NCBI RefSeq assembly: GCF_004799495.1
Contig: NZ_SSMY01000011.1
Span: 396,956 to 460,955, forward strand
Origin: Sphingomonas sp.
GTDB taxonomy: Bacteria > Pseudomonadota > Alphaproteobacteria > Sphingomonadales > Sphingomonadaceae
DNA: 64,000 bases
Direction: 5' to 3'
In this document: in pieces, positions 33,667 to 42,207 of the stretch
How positions within the stretch are numbered: the stretch's first letter is position 1
Layout: every line of letters starts with the position of its first letter
The notes under the pieces: generated by a model
What the model was told of the DNA's origin: nothing
Database searches by the model: none
What the model saw: only the letters and a program-made list of their open reading frames with translations
Translations under genes and position numbers: made by a program

Positions 33667-34891
33667 TCTGCAACCGCACCAAGGTGCCGATCGGCAACAG
33701 CAGGAACGCCGTGCCGCGCGCCGACATGCCGCCGGCGATCGCCTCGGCCTCGCGCCCGCTGCCCCAGAAGGTGTCGACCCGATTGCTGCCCTTGATCGCG
33801 CCGCCGGTGTCCTGCGCGACCCACAGCCCGGTCGCGTCGACGCGGTCCATCGACAGGAAGATCGGCGCGCCGAGCGGCACGAACTTGACGTCCGCCGCGA
33901 CGGTCACCCCGCCGGTGACGGGCAGGCCCAGCGCGCCGAGCGGCGGTCCATTGAGGATGCGGAAGAACACGTAGGACTTGTTTTCGCGCATGATCTCGCG
34001 GCCCTGGTCGGGGTTGGCGCGGAGGTACGCGACGATGTCCTGCATCGAGGCGTGGCCCGGCTGGAGCAGCCCGCGATCCTTCATCAGCTTGCCGATGCCG
34101 GTGTAATCGCGGCCGTTCTGGCTATCGTAGCCGATGCGGAAGCTCGACCCGTCGGGCTGGCGCACGTCGCCCGATCCCTGAACTTGCAGGAAGAACAGCG
34201 CGGCCGGATCCGCCGCCCAGCCGATGATGGGCGCGGCGGTCATCGCCCCGCTCTCGATCTCGGTGCGGTCGTAATAGGGCACGAAATTCTTGCCGTCGAC
34301 GCGGCCGCGGATCGACTTGCCCCTGAGCGTGTCGGAGAATTTGCCGAGATCGACATCGATCAGGTCGCTCGGGCGGCCGTAGATCGGCACGTCGTAGCCC
34401 GCGCGTTTCTCGCGCGAGCCCTGGATTTCGGGGATGTAGTAACCCGTCGCGAACGCCTTGCCGTCGCCGACCTGGACGGTTTCGAAATTGGCCGCGAAGA
34501 AATCCGCCGCGTCGCTATCGCGCGTTGTTTGCGCGGCGGTGCAGGCGGGCTGCCAGTCGGTGCCGCGCGTGAGGCCCGATTGATCGGTGCGGCGCATCAG
34601 TTCGCGGCAACTCGCGCGGAACGCGGCGAGCGCCTTGGCGGCGCGACCAGGGTCGATCCCGAGCGACGCGACCGGCGGCCCCGCGACCAGCCCTGCCCCC
34701 GCGGCGTTCGCGCCGGCGGGTACCGCGACCGAATTAACGATCGGCGGCAAGGGCGTGGCGGCGGTCGGCTGGCGCACCGGCGCGGGCGGGCGCGTCGCGG
34801 GGCGTGCGGAGGGACCGGACGGCGGCACGATGCGGGCACCGCACGCGGACAAGGCGACGGCCACGATAATGACGAAGCTTTTATTCGGCAC
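33644..34891 (-). CDS. mltA: Membrane-bound lytic murein transglycosylase A
   Basis: A 415-residue lipoprotein (lipobox VAVALSACG) that cleaves peptidoglycan to 1,6-anhydromuropeptides. Family features: ATGYYIPEIQGS, PIYGRPSDL, YYDRTEIESG, FFLQVQGSG, and a C-terminal domain with WVAQDTGGAIKGSNRVDTFWGSG, which contains the catalytic Asp of the 3D-like motif. GTG at 34891 is chosen since the upstream ATG at 34912 lies inside an interspersed repeat; the GGGGAG before it is a fair ribosome binding site. Overlaps smr by 23 bases. Confidence 0.93.
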   Translation of the reverse strand: MPNKSFVIIVAVALSACGARIVPPSGPSARPATRPPAPVRQPTAATPLPPIVNSVAVPAGANAAGAGLVAGPPVASLGIDPGRAAKALAAFRASCRELMRRTDQSGLTRGTDWQPACTAAQTTRDSDAADFFAANFETVQVGDGKAFATGYYIPEIQGSREKRAGYDVPIYGRPSDLIDVDLGKFSDTLRGKSIRGRVDGKNFVPYYDRTEIESGAMTAAPIIGWAADPAALFFLQVQGSGDVRQPDGSSFRIGYDSQNGRDYTGIGKLMKDRGLLQPGHASMQDIVAYLRANPDQGREIMRENKSYVFFRILNGPPLGALGLPVTGGVTVAADVKFVPLGAPIFLSMDRVDATGLWVAQDTGGAIKGSNRVDTFWGSGREAEAIAGGMSARGTAFLLLPIGTLVRLQSGTTSQP

Positions 34892-34906
34892 GCCCACCCT
34901 ACTCCC

Positions 34907-35003
34907 CGTCATGCTGAACTCGTTTCAGCATCTATGCACGCCACTGGCGGCGAGCTACCGGCTAATGACGGGACATGGACCGTGAAACAAGTTCAGGGTG
35001 ACG
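34907..35003. repeat. Interspersed inverted repeat (CTGAAC / GTTCAG type)
   Basis: Left unit CGTCATGCTGAACTCGTTTC (34907-34926) and right unit GAAACAAGTTCAGGGTGACG (34984-35003) are nearly perfect reverse complements with two-base differences. This CGTCAnnCTGAACTnGTTTCA repeat is common in sphingomonads; here it directly abuts hairpin element copy B. Confidence 0.7.
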
Positions 35004-35107
35004 ATGGGCGCGGACGCGGAAGTAAATTCCGCGTCGTCGGTCCTCGCTACGCGAGGCCGGCCGGCTCGGCGCTTTTTTGCGATTTAGCTACGCTAAATCC
35101 CGGCGCC
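35004..35107 (+). repeat. Hairpin-rich structured repeat element, copy B (opposite orientation)
   Basis: Hairpins: GACGCGGAA-GTAAA-TTCCGCGTC (35013-35035), CCTCGC-TAC-GCGAGG (35042-35056), CCGGCCGG (35057-35064) and GATTTAGC-TAC-GCTAAATC (35081-35099), plus TTTTTT at 35073-35078. Aligns to the reverse complement of 25871-25985. In the middle and last hairpins the stem bases differ between copies but pairing is kept. It lies just past the stop of timA, so may serve as its terminator. Confidence 0.8.
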
Positions 35108-35754
35108 TACGCTTCATCCGTATCCGCAAGCTTCCAATGACCGTCGCCGCTCTTGAGCATGCGCGAGAAAGTCCAGACGTCGTGCGTCACCACCGCGTCG
35201 CTGGTCGAGCCCGCGATCAGCGTGCCTTCGCGGTCGCGCGTGATCGCGGCGATGTCGGCATCGAACGCGACGGTGATGCGCACCATCCGCCCGGCGACCG
35301 TCGCTTCGGTAATCAACGCGCGCTCGATCGACACCAGGCGGTTGTCGAGCACATGGCCCGCCTCGCCGCGCGCCTTGATCGCTTCGGCGAAGGCGTCGCG
35401 GACATGGTCCTCGGCCAGCCAGTCGAGCGTTTCCTCGTCGCCCCTCCAGAATGCTTCGAGAATCATGCGATAGGCGTTCTTCGCACCGTCGAGGAACCCG
35501 GCGACGTCGAAGCTCGGGTCGGCGGCGATCAGCGCGCGTAAGCCGCTTTGCGCGCGTGCCTCGATCGCGCTCGGCCCATGGTCGCGCGCTTCGGGCGCGG
35601 ATTCCACCACGCGCGGGATCGTCAGCGGCGCGGTCGCGCGGTCCTCCACGGGCCTGAAGACCTGTTCGTGACCGGTGCGCTTGCCCAGCACCGCGTACAG
35701 CCGCAGCCCCAAAAACACGGCGACCATCGCGAGGATGACGATATAAACGAGCAC
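35107..35754 (-). CDS. timA: Tim44/TimA family membrane-anchored adaptor protein
   Basis: A 215-residue protein with one N-terminal transmembrane helix (VYIVILAMVAVFLGLRLYAVL), then KRTGHEQVFRP and a C-terminal Tim44-like domain (FLDGAKNAYRMILEAFWRGDEETLDWLAEDHV; DVWTFSRMLKSGDGHWKLADTD). GTG at 35754 is chosen: GGTGGAG lies five bases upstream and the residue order then matches the family start. It is thought to aid protein targeting or quality control at the inner membrane. Divergent from secB, a second targeting factor. Confidence 0.9.
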   Translation of the reverse strand: MLVYIVILAMVAVFLGLRLYAVLGKRTGHEQVFRPVEDRATAPLTIPRVVESAPEARDHGPSAIEARAQSGLRALIAADPSFDVAGFLDGAKNAYRMILEAFWRGDEETLDWLAEDHVRDAFAEAIKARGEAGHVLDNRLVSIERALITEATVAGRMVRITVAFDADIAAITRDREGTLIAGSTSDAVVTHDVWTFSRMLKSGDGHWKLADTDEA

Positions 35755-35932
35755 TGGAACTCCACCTTGACCGGGTGCCAACATAGGCACAAGAAACGCG
35801 CGATTCAAATGCTCGGGTCCATGCCCCGGCGTTGAACTCGCGATGCGCCCCTGCTAGGCGGCGCGCACCACGCGATCCCGCCCGCCGCGCGGCCGCGATT
35901 TCTTCATTCGATACAGGGAAGTATTAAACAAA

Positions 35933-36454
35933 ATGGACGATCAGGACACCGCCGCCCCGGCCGACGCCGGCACCGAGCCCACGCTGGCCAACGGCGCCGA
36001 CAACCTGCCGGCGATCGGCATGATCTCGCAGTACGTGAAGGACCTGTCGTTCGAGAGCCCGAGCGCGCCGGCGATCTTTCAGGCGCAGGTCCAGCCCAAT
36101 ATCGAGGTCGAATTCGGCATCGGCACCAACCAGGTCGGCGACGAAGTCCATGAGGTCACGCTCAAGATCGAGATTCGCGCCAAGACCGACGAGATGACCG
36201 CGTTCATCGTCGACCTGACCTATGCCGGGCTGTTCGGCGTGCGCAACGTGCCCGAGGCCGAGCTCCAGCCGTTCATGCTCGGCGAAGCGCCGCGCTTGCT
36301 GTTCCCGTTCGCGCGTCGTGTGGTCGCCGATGCCGTGCGCGACGGTGGTTTCCCGCCGCTGATGCTCGACCCGATCGATTTCGGCTCGCTCTACCTGCAG
36401 CAGCTCCAGGCGAAGGAAGCGGCCGAGGCCGAGGGCGCCGCCGGCAACGCCTGA
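35933..36454 (+). CDS. secB: Protein-export chaperone SecB
   Basis: A 173-residue secretion chaperone that keeps preproteins unfolded and passes them to SecA. IGMISQYVKDLSFESPSAP, VEVEFGIGTNQ-like strand, VTLKIEIRAK, YAGLFGVRNVP, LFPFARRVVADAVRDGGFPPLMLDPIDF are the family's signature segments. The acidic N-terminus and Ala/Glu-rich C-terminal tail match alphaproteobacterial SecB. Divergent from timA, the usual alphaproteobacterial arrangement. Confidence 0.96.
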   Translation: MDDQDTAAPADAGTEPTLANGADNLPAIGMISQYVKDLSFESPSAPAIFQAQVQPNIEVEFGIGTNQVGDEVHEVTLKIEIRAKTDEMTAFIVDLTYAGLFGVRNVPEAELQPFMLGEAPRLLFPFARRVVADAVRDGGFPPLMLDPIDFGSLYLQQLQAKEAAEAEGAAGNA

Positions 36455-36478
36455 CGGCAGACCGGCGGGGGCTAGACC

Positions 36479-38044
36479 ATGAACCTGACCAAAGCGCTGG
36501 GATCGGTCGGCGGGCTGACGCTCGCCAGCCGCGTCCTGGGGCTGGTGCGCGATTCGCTGTTCGTGCGGTTCGTCGGCGCGGGGTTCGCGTCGGACGCCTT
36601 CCTGCTCGCCTTCCGCCTGCCCAACATGTTCCGCGCTTTGTTCGCCGAAGGCGCGTTCGCCTCCGCCTTCATCCCGATGTTCAACAAGAAGGTCGCGGAC
36701 AAGGAAGGCCCCGGGCTGCCCGCGGGCATCGCGTTCGCGCGCGACGCGCTGTCGGTGCTGTTCCCCGTGCTGATCGCGATGACCGTGTTGGTCGAGCTCG
36801 CGGCGTACCCGGTCGCGTGGGTGTTGTGGGGCAGCACGCGCGGCGTGACCGACGCGCAATTCGCCTATGTCGTCGAACTGTGCCGGCTGACCTTCCCGTA
36901 TCTGATGCTGATCAGCCTGGTTTCGCTGCTCGGCGGGATCCTCAATTCGCTGCACAAATTCTGGGTGAACGCCGCGGCGCCGATCCTGCTCAACCTGACG
37001 CTGATCGTCGCGCTGCTCGTGTTCCACACAAACCCGCTCGGAACGTCGCGCAACCAGGCGATCGCGGTGTCGGTGTCGGGCGTGCTGCAGCTCGCCTGGC
37101 TGTGGTGGGCATGCCACCGCGCCGGGGTGCGGCTGTTCCCCGGGCGGCCGCGGATGAACGCCGACGTGAAGCGCTTCCTGAGCCTGCTGTGGCCCGCCGC
37201 CGCCGGGACCAGCGCGGTGCAGATCAACCTCGTCGTGTCGAGCGCGCTCGCGCGCAGCCTGCTCGCGGCGGGGTCGGTCACGTACATCTACACCGCCGAC
37301 CGCGTGAACCAATTGCCGCTCGGGCTGATCGGGATCGGGCTCGGTACCGTACTGCTCCCGCTGATCTCGCGCCAGCTCGGCGAGGGCGACGACGCGGGCG
37401 CGATGACCACGCAGAACCGCGGGATGGAACTGGCGTTGCTGCTCACCCTCCCCGCCACCGTCGCGCTGGTGGTGTGCGGCGCGCCGATCGTCGCCGCCCT
37501 GTTCGAACACGGCAAGTTCGGGGCGGCGGATACCGCGCTCACCGCGCAGGCGCTCGCCGCTTTCTCGGTCGGATTGCCGAGCTACATTCTGGTCAAGGTG
37601 CTGACCCCCGGCTTCTACGCGCGCGCCGACACCAAGACACCGGTGCGATATGCGACGATGTCGATGGTCGTGAACCTGCTGCTCAACCTCGCGCTGATCG
37701 TCCCGCTCAAGCACATGGGCCCGCCACTTGCGACCGCGCTTGCCTCGAGCCTCAACGTGTTCCTGCTCTACCGCACGCTGCGCATACGCGGCCATTTCGA
37801 GCCCGACCAGCGCCTGCGCCGCCGCGCGTGGCGGCTCGCGCTGGCGGCGGTCGCGATGGGCGTGGTGCTGTGGCTGCTGCAAGGGTGGCTGATGCCGTAC
37901 ACGCACGGCGACTGGCTGGCGCGCACCGCGGCGATGACCGTGCTGGTCGCGGCGGGCGGGCTGGTCTATGCGGTCGCGACCTTCGTGCTCGGCGCGTTCA
38001 GCCGCGACGATCTGGCCTTCCTCCGGCGCAAGCGCGCCCGCTGA
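36479..38044 (+). CDS. murJ: Lipid II flippase MurJ
   Basis: A 521-residue integral membrane protein of the MOP superfamily (MviN/MurJ) with about 14 hydrophobic helices. Signature segments: SRVLGLVRDSLFVRFVGAG, FRLPNMFRALFAEGAFASAFIPMF at the N-terminus, DRVNQLPLGLIGIGLGTVLLP near residue 280, and LTPGFYARADTKTPVRYAT near 380. It flips lipid II across the inner membrane for peptidoglycan synthesis. Starts 24 bases after secB. Confidence 0.97.
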   Translation: MNLTKALGSVGGLTLASRVLGLVRDSLFVRFVGAGFASDAFLLAFRLPNMFRALFAEGAFASAFIPMFNKKVADKEGPGLPAGIAFARDALSVLFPVLIAMTVLVELAAYPVAWVLWGSTRGVTDAQFAYVVELCRLTFPYLMLISLVSLLGGILNSLHKFWVNAAAPILLNLTLIVALLVFHTNPLGTSRNQAIAVSVSGVLQLAWLWWACHRAGVRLFPGRPRMNADVKRFLSLLWPAAAGTSAVQINLVVSSALARSLLAAGSVTYIYTADRVNQLPLGLIGIGLGTVLLPLISRQLGEGDDAGAMTTQNRGMELALLLTLPATVALVVCGAPIVAALFEHGKFGAADTALTAQALAAFSVGLPSYILVKVLTPGFYARADTKTPVRYATMSMVVNLLLNLALIVPLKHMGPPLATALASSLNVFLLYRTLRIRGHFEPDQRLRRRAWRLALAAVAMGVVLWLLQGWLMPYTHGDWLARTAAMTVLVAAGGLVYAVATFVLGAFSRDDLAFLRRKRAR

Positions 38045-38058
38045 CCCGAGAGATCTGA

Positions 38059-39066
38059 ATGATGCGCGTCGTTTCCGGCATCCAGCCCACCGGCAACCTC
38101 CACCTCGGCAATTACCTCGGCGCGATCAAGCAATGGGTCGCGATGCAGGATGCGATGGGCAGCGACGACGTGTGCCTGTTCTTCCTTGCCGACCTCCACG
38201 CGATCTCGCTCCCGGTGGTGCCGAGCGAACTGGCGAACGCCACGGTCGAGATGACCGCAACGCTGCTCGCGTGCGGGATCGACCCGGAGCGCTCGATCCT
38301 GTTCAACCAGACGCGCGTGCCGGCGCATTCGGAGCTGGCGTGGCTGCTCAACGGCACCGCGCGGATGGGCTGGCTCAACCGCATGACGCAGTGGAAGGAC
38401 AAGGCTGGCAAGAACCGCGAAGGGTCGAGCGTGGCCCTGTTCGACTATCCGGTGCTCCAGGCCGCCGACGTCCTGCTCTACCAGGCGACGCATGTCCCGG
38501 TGGGCGAGGACCAGAAGCAGCACCTCGAGCTCGCGCGCGACATAGCGACCAAGTTCAACGTGGATTTCGGGGTCGAGCTGTTCACCCTTCCCGAGCCGTT
38601 CGTGTCCAAGGCCGCGCCGCGGATCATGTCGTTGCGCGACGGGGCGGCGAAGATGTCCAAGTCCGATCCGTCGGACGCCTCACGGATCAATTTGATCGAT
38701 TCGGACGATACGATCGTGGCGAAGGTGAAGAAGGCCAAGACCGATCCCGAGCCGCTGCCGGAGAGTGTCGATGGGCTCGACACGCGGCCAGAAGCGAGGA
38801 ACCTCGTGACGATCTACGCCGCGCTCGCCGACAGCACCCCGGCCGAGGTGATCGCGCAGTTCGGCGGCCAGGGTTTCGGCCAGTTCAAGCCCGCGCTCGC
38901 CGATCTGGCGGTCGCCAGGCTCGGCCCGATTCGCGAGCGGCTGACGACGTTGCTGAACGATCGCGCGGCGGTTGCGGCGGTGCTCGAAAGCGGCGCGGAA
39001 AAAGCGCGCGCACTCGCCGCGCCGACGCTGCGCGCGGCGCAAAAGGCGATCGGGTTGCAGGCCTAA
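38059..39066 (+). CDS. trpS: Tryptophan--tRNA ligase
   Basis: A 335-residue class I aminoacyl-tRNA synthetase charging tRNA-Trp. HIGH-like motif PTGNLHLGNYLGAI near residue 11-24 and KMSKS in AAKMSKSDPSD near residue 195, with VGEDQKQHLELARDIA in between, as is typical of bacterial TrpRS. Located 14 bases behind murJ and so possibly co-transcribed; a strong inverted repeat follows the stop. Confidence 0.97.
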   Translation: MMRVVSGIQPTGNLHLGNYLGAIKQWVAMQDAMGSDDVCLFFLADLHAISLPVVPSELANATVEMTATLLACGIDPERSILFNQTRVPAHSELAWLLNGTARMGWLNRMTQWKDKAGKNREGSSVALFDYPVLQAADVLLYQATHVPVGEDQKQHLELARDIATKFNVDFGVELFTLPEPFVSKAAPRIMSLRDGAAKMSKSDPSDASRINLIDSDDTIVAKVKKAKTDPEPLPESVDGLDTRPEARNLVTIYAALADSTPAEVIAQFGGQGFGQFKPALADLAVARLGPIRERLTTLLNDRAAVAAVLESGAEKARALAAPTLRAAQKAIGLQA

Positions 39067-39069
39067 TGG

Positions 39070-39149
39070 CTGTGCTCCGGCGAAGGCCGGAGCGCTGGCC
39101 GCAAGCGAAGTTGTTGACCGCCAACGCTCCGGCCTTCGCCGGAGCACAG
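39070..39149. terminator. 25-bp perfect inverted repeat between trpS and dnaA (likely bidirectional terminator)
   Basis: Left arm 39070-39094 and right arm 39125-39149 are exact reverse complements over 25 bases, starting with CTGTGCTCCGGCGAAGGCCG, with a 30-base loop. The arms themselves contain the sub-palindrome CTCCGG/CCGGAG. It fills the 87 bases between the convergent trpS and dnaA stops. No T tract, so a bidirectional, rho-independent-like or purely structural role. Confidence 0.75.
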
Positions 39150-39153
39150 TAAG

Positions 39154-40587
39154 TTAGCCCTCGAGCTGCCGGATCAGCGCCTTCACCGCGCCGTCGATCT
39201 CGTGGTCGCTCCCGCGCAGTTCCTCGATGCGGCGCACGGCGTGGATCACCGTCGAGTGGTCGCGGCCGCCGAACTTGCGGCCGATTTCGGGGAGCGAACG
39301 CGTGGTCAGGCGCTTGGCGAGGTACATCGCGATCTGGCGCGGCCTCGCCACCACGACGGCGCGGCGTGCCGAGACGAGGTCGACCGGCTTCAAATCGAAA
39401 TGCACCGAGACCGCGCGCTGGATCTCGTCGATCGTGATCCGCTTGGTCCCGCCGCGCAGCACGTCGCCGAGCGTCGCCTGCGCGAAGTCGAGGTTGATCG
39501 CCTCCCCCGTCAGCTGCGCATAGGCGACCAGCCGGTTGAGCCCGCCCTCGACCTCGCGCAACGACCCGGTGATCTTGTGCGCGAGCAGGTCGAGCACATC
39601 CTCGGGCACATGCACGTCGGGCAGCTCGCTCAGCCGGTGGTCGAGCAAGGCGCGGCGCAGGTCGGCGTTCGGCGTCTTGATGTCGGCGACCAGCCCCATC
39701 GACAGCCGCGACACGATCCGCGCCTCGACGTCGTCGAGCCCGTGCGGGTGGCGGTCGGCGGTGATGACCAGCCGCTTGCCCGCCGCGGTCAGTTCGTTGA
39801 TCGTGTGGAAGAACTCATCCTGCGTCGGCTTCTTGCCCGAGATGAAGTGCAGATCGTCGATCATCAGCAGGTCGGACGAGCGCAACCGGTTCTTGAAGCC
39901 GTGCGTGTCGTTCGCGCGGATCGCCGCGACGAATTCGAACATGAAACGCTCGGCCGACATCAGAATCACGCGCGCTTCGGGCACCGCCGCCAGATAGGCG
40001 TGGCCGATCGCGTGCATCAGGTGCGTCTTGCCGAGCCCCGTACCCGAATGGAGGAACAGCGGACTGAACCGCGGCGTGCCCGGCTCGGCGAGCGCGCGCG
40101 CCGCGTTGAGCGCGACTCGATTCGACGGGTCTGCGACGAAGCGATCGAAGGTCAGCCGCGAATCGAGCGCAGGACGGTCGGCGGGCGCGGCGGCGATCTT
40201 GGTCGGCTCGGCCTTTTCCTCGGCCACGACGCGCACCGGCGCGGTCGCCGAGCGGACCTCGATCGACACGGTGCGAATCGCCGGGACCGCGTGGCGGAAT
40301 TCCTGGAGCAAGCGGTCGGCGTAATGATTCCGAACCCAGTTCGCGGTGAACGCCGACGGCAGCGTCAGCCGAACGGTTGCGAAATCGTCGCTATCGCCGA
40401 GCTCGATCGGCTTGAGCCATTGCTCGAACAGCCGCGCGCCCGCCGATTCGCGAAGATTCTTGCGGATGCGCGCCCACGCATTGAGCACTTCCCCCGGCGT
40501 GCCCCCATCAATCCCCGCCGAAACCGCCAACGCTAATCCCTCTTCCCATGTCGACCGCGCACCCCCGCGCGGGTCGCCCCCGTACAC
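39154..40587 (-). CDS. dnaA: Chromosomal replication initiator DnaA
   Basis: A 477-residue AAA+ initiator that opens the origin. Domain I near LNAWARIRKNLRESAGARLFEQWLKPI, a linker, then domain III with Walker A SGTGLGKTHLMHAIG near residue 190 (usual GGVGLGKTH, here SGT), Walker B LLMIDDLHFISGKKP near 250, and domain IV with the DnaA signature VARPRQIAMYLAKRLTTRSLPEIGRKFGGRDHSTV near 435-470. GTG at 40587 has a GGAGG eight bases upstream. No perfect DnaA box is evident upstream, so I do not call the origin here. Confidence 0.97.
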   Translation of the reverse strand: MYGGDPRGGARSTWEEGLALAVSAGIDGGTPGEVLNAWARIRKNLRESAGARLFEQWLKPIELGDSDDFATVRLTLPSAFTANWVRNHYADRLLQEFRHAVPAIRTVSIEVRSATAPVRVVAEEKAEPTKIAAAPADRPALDSRLTFDRFVADPSNRVALNAARALAEPGTPRFSPLFLHSGTGLGKTHLMHAIGHAYLAAVPEARVILMSAERFMFEFVAAIRANDTHGFKNRLRSSDLLMIDDLHFISGKKPTQDEFFHTINELTAAGKRLVITADRHPHGLDDVEARIVSRLSMGLVADIKTPNADLRRALLDHRLSELPDVHVPEDVLDLLAHKITGSLREVEGGLNRLVAYAQLTGEAINLDFAQATLGDVLRGGTKRITIDEIQRAVSVHFDLKPVDLVSARRAVVVARPRQIAMYLAKRLTTRSLPEIGRKFGGRDHSTVIHAVRRIEELRGSDHEIDGAVKALIRQLEG

Positions 40588-40922
40588 AACAAGCGCCTCC
40601 CTCAGCGGGAATGAAAGCCCGCCGGACGTGCGCCAGATATTTGGTCGGCCACGGCCTGAACCGGCGTGACGAAGCCTGTTTAGAAACAGCTTTACGAGTC
40701 GATCAAGGGTCCGGCGTGCAATAAAATCGAAATAAAGAGATTGACTCGCCGAACGGCCCGAAAAAGCGGGATTTCTTTTTTAAGCTACTGAAATCATACG
40801 GATTTCAAGTTTGATTTCGCATTAACTTATGCGAATCGCGCGGATTCGCGAGAGTCGGGATCGTGTTTCGAAAGCCCGGTATGGCCGCGGGTCCGAAGCG
40901 GCATGCTTAACCCGCCGAATGC
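40588..40922. other. AT-rich intergenic region between dnaA and rpsT
   Basis: 335 bases without a gene. It is the upstream regulatory region of dnaA (minus strand) and lies past the rpsT terminator. AT-rich runs occur at 40721-40745 and 40770-40835. Minus-strand TTGATC, 18 bases, TAAACA (near 40704-40675) is a weak promoter candidate for dnaA. I saw no TTATNCACA DnaA box; TTATGCGAA near 40828 matches seven of nine. Confidence 0.4.
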
Positions 40923-40956
40923 AAAAAGCCCGCCGGCGATTGGCTCGCCGACGGGC
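40923..40956 (-). terminator. Rho-independent terminator after rpsT
   Basis: Twelve-base stem GCCCGCCGGCGA (40928-40939) / TCGCCGACGGGC (40945-40956) with one mismatch and a five-base loop, followed on the minus strand by five T (40927-40923). It lies 27 bases past the rpsT stop. Confidence 0.9.
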
Positions 40957-40982
40957 ACTGCCCCGTTACTAAAACGGATGGA

Positions 40983-41243
40983 TTAGAGGCCAGCGAGTCG
41001 CTTGGTCAGGCGCGAGAACTTGCGGCTCGCGGTGTTCTTGTGAAGCACGCCCTTGGCGACGCCACGCTGCAGCTCGGGCTGCACGGCGGCGAGCGCTTCG
41101 GTCGCGGCCTTCTTGTCGCCCGATGCCAGCGCCGATTCGACCTTCTTGACGAAGGTGCGGATGCGGCCGACGCGGTTGCCGTTGATTTCGGCGCGACGGT
41201 CGTTGCGACGGATACGCTTCTTCGCTTGCGGCGTGTTCGCCAT
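40983..41243 (-). CDS. rpsT: 30S ribosomal protein S20
   Basis: An 86-residue basic ribosomal protein that binds 16S rRNA early in 30S assembly. [21 protein letters not shown] at the start and [19 protein letters not shown] at the end are the bS20 hallmarks. ATG at 41243 is preferred (AGAGGA upstream) over an open extension to 41288. Monocistronic with its own terminator, between mutM and dnaA as in other alphaproteobacteria. Confidence 0.97.
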   Translation of the reverse strand: MANTPQAKKRIRRNDRRAEINGNRVGRIRTFVKKVESALASGDKKAATEALAAVQPELQRGVAKGVLHKNTASRKFSRLTKRLAGL

Positions 41244-41339
41244 GAAAGTCCTCTGGGTTTCGCAAAAAATGTAAAAGGGCACAGCCAAAGCCGCGCCCGG
41301 AAGCGGTGGCCCTTAGCGAGGGTCGGGGATTCGGTCAAC

Positions 41340-42152
41340 CTAGCTTTGGCAGGCGGGGCACCAGAAGGTCGACCGGCCGCCCTCGGTGTAGCGCTTGACC
41401 GTCCCGCCGCACCCGCATGGTTCGCCTTCGCGGCCATAGACGAGGAATTGCTTGGAGAAATAGCCGAGGTTGCCGTCGGGGTGCGCGAAATCGCGCAACG
41501 ACGATCCGCCCGCCGCGATCGCCGATTCGAGCACGGCGCGGATCTCGACGACCAACCGGTCGAGCCGCGCGAGGCTGATCCGCCCTGCCTCGCGCTTGGG
41601 CGAAATGCGCGCGGCGTAGAGCGCTTCGCACACATAGATGTTGCCGAGCCCCGCAACGATCCGCTGGTCGAGCAGCATCGGCTTGATCGACGCGACACGA
41701 CCCTTGAGCGCGCGCTTGAGATACGCGTCGGTCAGGTCGGGCCCGAGCGGTTCGGGACCGAGCGCCTTGAATGCGGGAAATTCGGCGAGGTCGGCGGTCG
41801 GGACCAGATCGACCGACCCGAACCGCCGCGGATCGTTGAGCGCGACGCGCCGCCCGCTCGCGGTGTCGATCACCAGATGGTCGTGTTTCTCCAGCTCAGT
41901 CGGATCGACCCGCCAGCGCCCCGACATGCCGAGGTGGAAGATCATCGTGTCGCCGCGGTCGGTATCGATCAGCCCGTATTTGGCGCGGCGCCCGAGCCCC
42001 GTGACGGTCGCCCCGGTCATGCGCTGCGCGAGGTCGTCGGGAAACGGCCGCCGCAGGTCGCCGCGCCGCGTGACGACATGGGTCAGGCGCTCGCCCTTCA
42101 GCACGGGCTCGAGCCCGCGCACGGTGGTTTCGACTTCGGGAAGTTCCGGCAC
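41340..42152 (-). CDS. mutM: Formamidopyrimidine-DNA glycosylase
   Basis: A 270-residue base-excision repair enzyme removing 8-oxoguanine and formamidopyrimidines with AP-lyase activity. The N-terminal Pro nucleophile and Glu (MPELPEVETTVRGLEP) are intact; later features are KYGLIDTD, RFGSVDLV, GLGNIYVCEALYAA (helix-two-turn-helix) and the C-terminal zinc finger CGCGGTVKRY...FWCPACQ (CxxC-CxxC). Divergent from ubiE. Confidence 0.97.
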   Translation of the reverse strand: MPELPEVETTVRGLEPVLKGERLTHVVTRRGDLRRPFPDDLAQRMTGATVTGLGRRAKYGLIDTDRGDTMIFHLGMSGRWRVDPTELEKHDHLVIDTASGRRVALNDPRRFGSVDLVPTADLAEFPAFKALGPEPLGPDLTDAYLKRALKGRVASIKPMLLDQRIVAGLGNIYVCEALYAARISPKREAGRISLARLDRLVVEIRAVLESAIAAGGSSLRDFAHPDGNLGYFSKQFLVYGREGEPCGCGGTVKRYTEGGRSTFWCPACQS

Positions 42153-42207
42153 GGTTTCCAGCTAGGTGGCGTTTGCGCCCGCCACAAGCGCTGCTAGAGG
42201 CTCGGCC

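Noticed and set aside
35924..37906. Long open frame antisense to secB-murJ
   Set aside because: Same reason; secB and murJ are unmistakable on the plus strand.
40588..40982. Replication origin next to dnaA
   Set aside because: No TTATNCACA boxes or repeats; TTATGCGAA matches only 7 of 9. Alphaproteobacterial origins are often away from dnaA.
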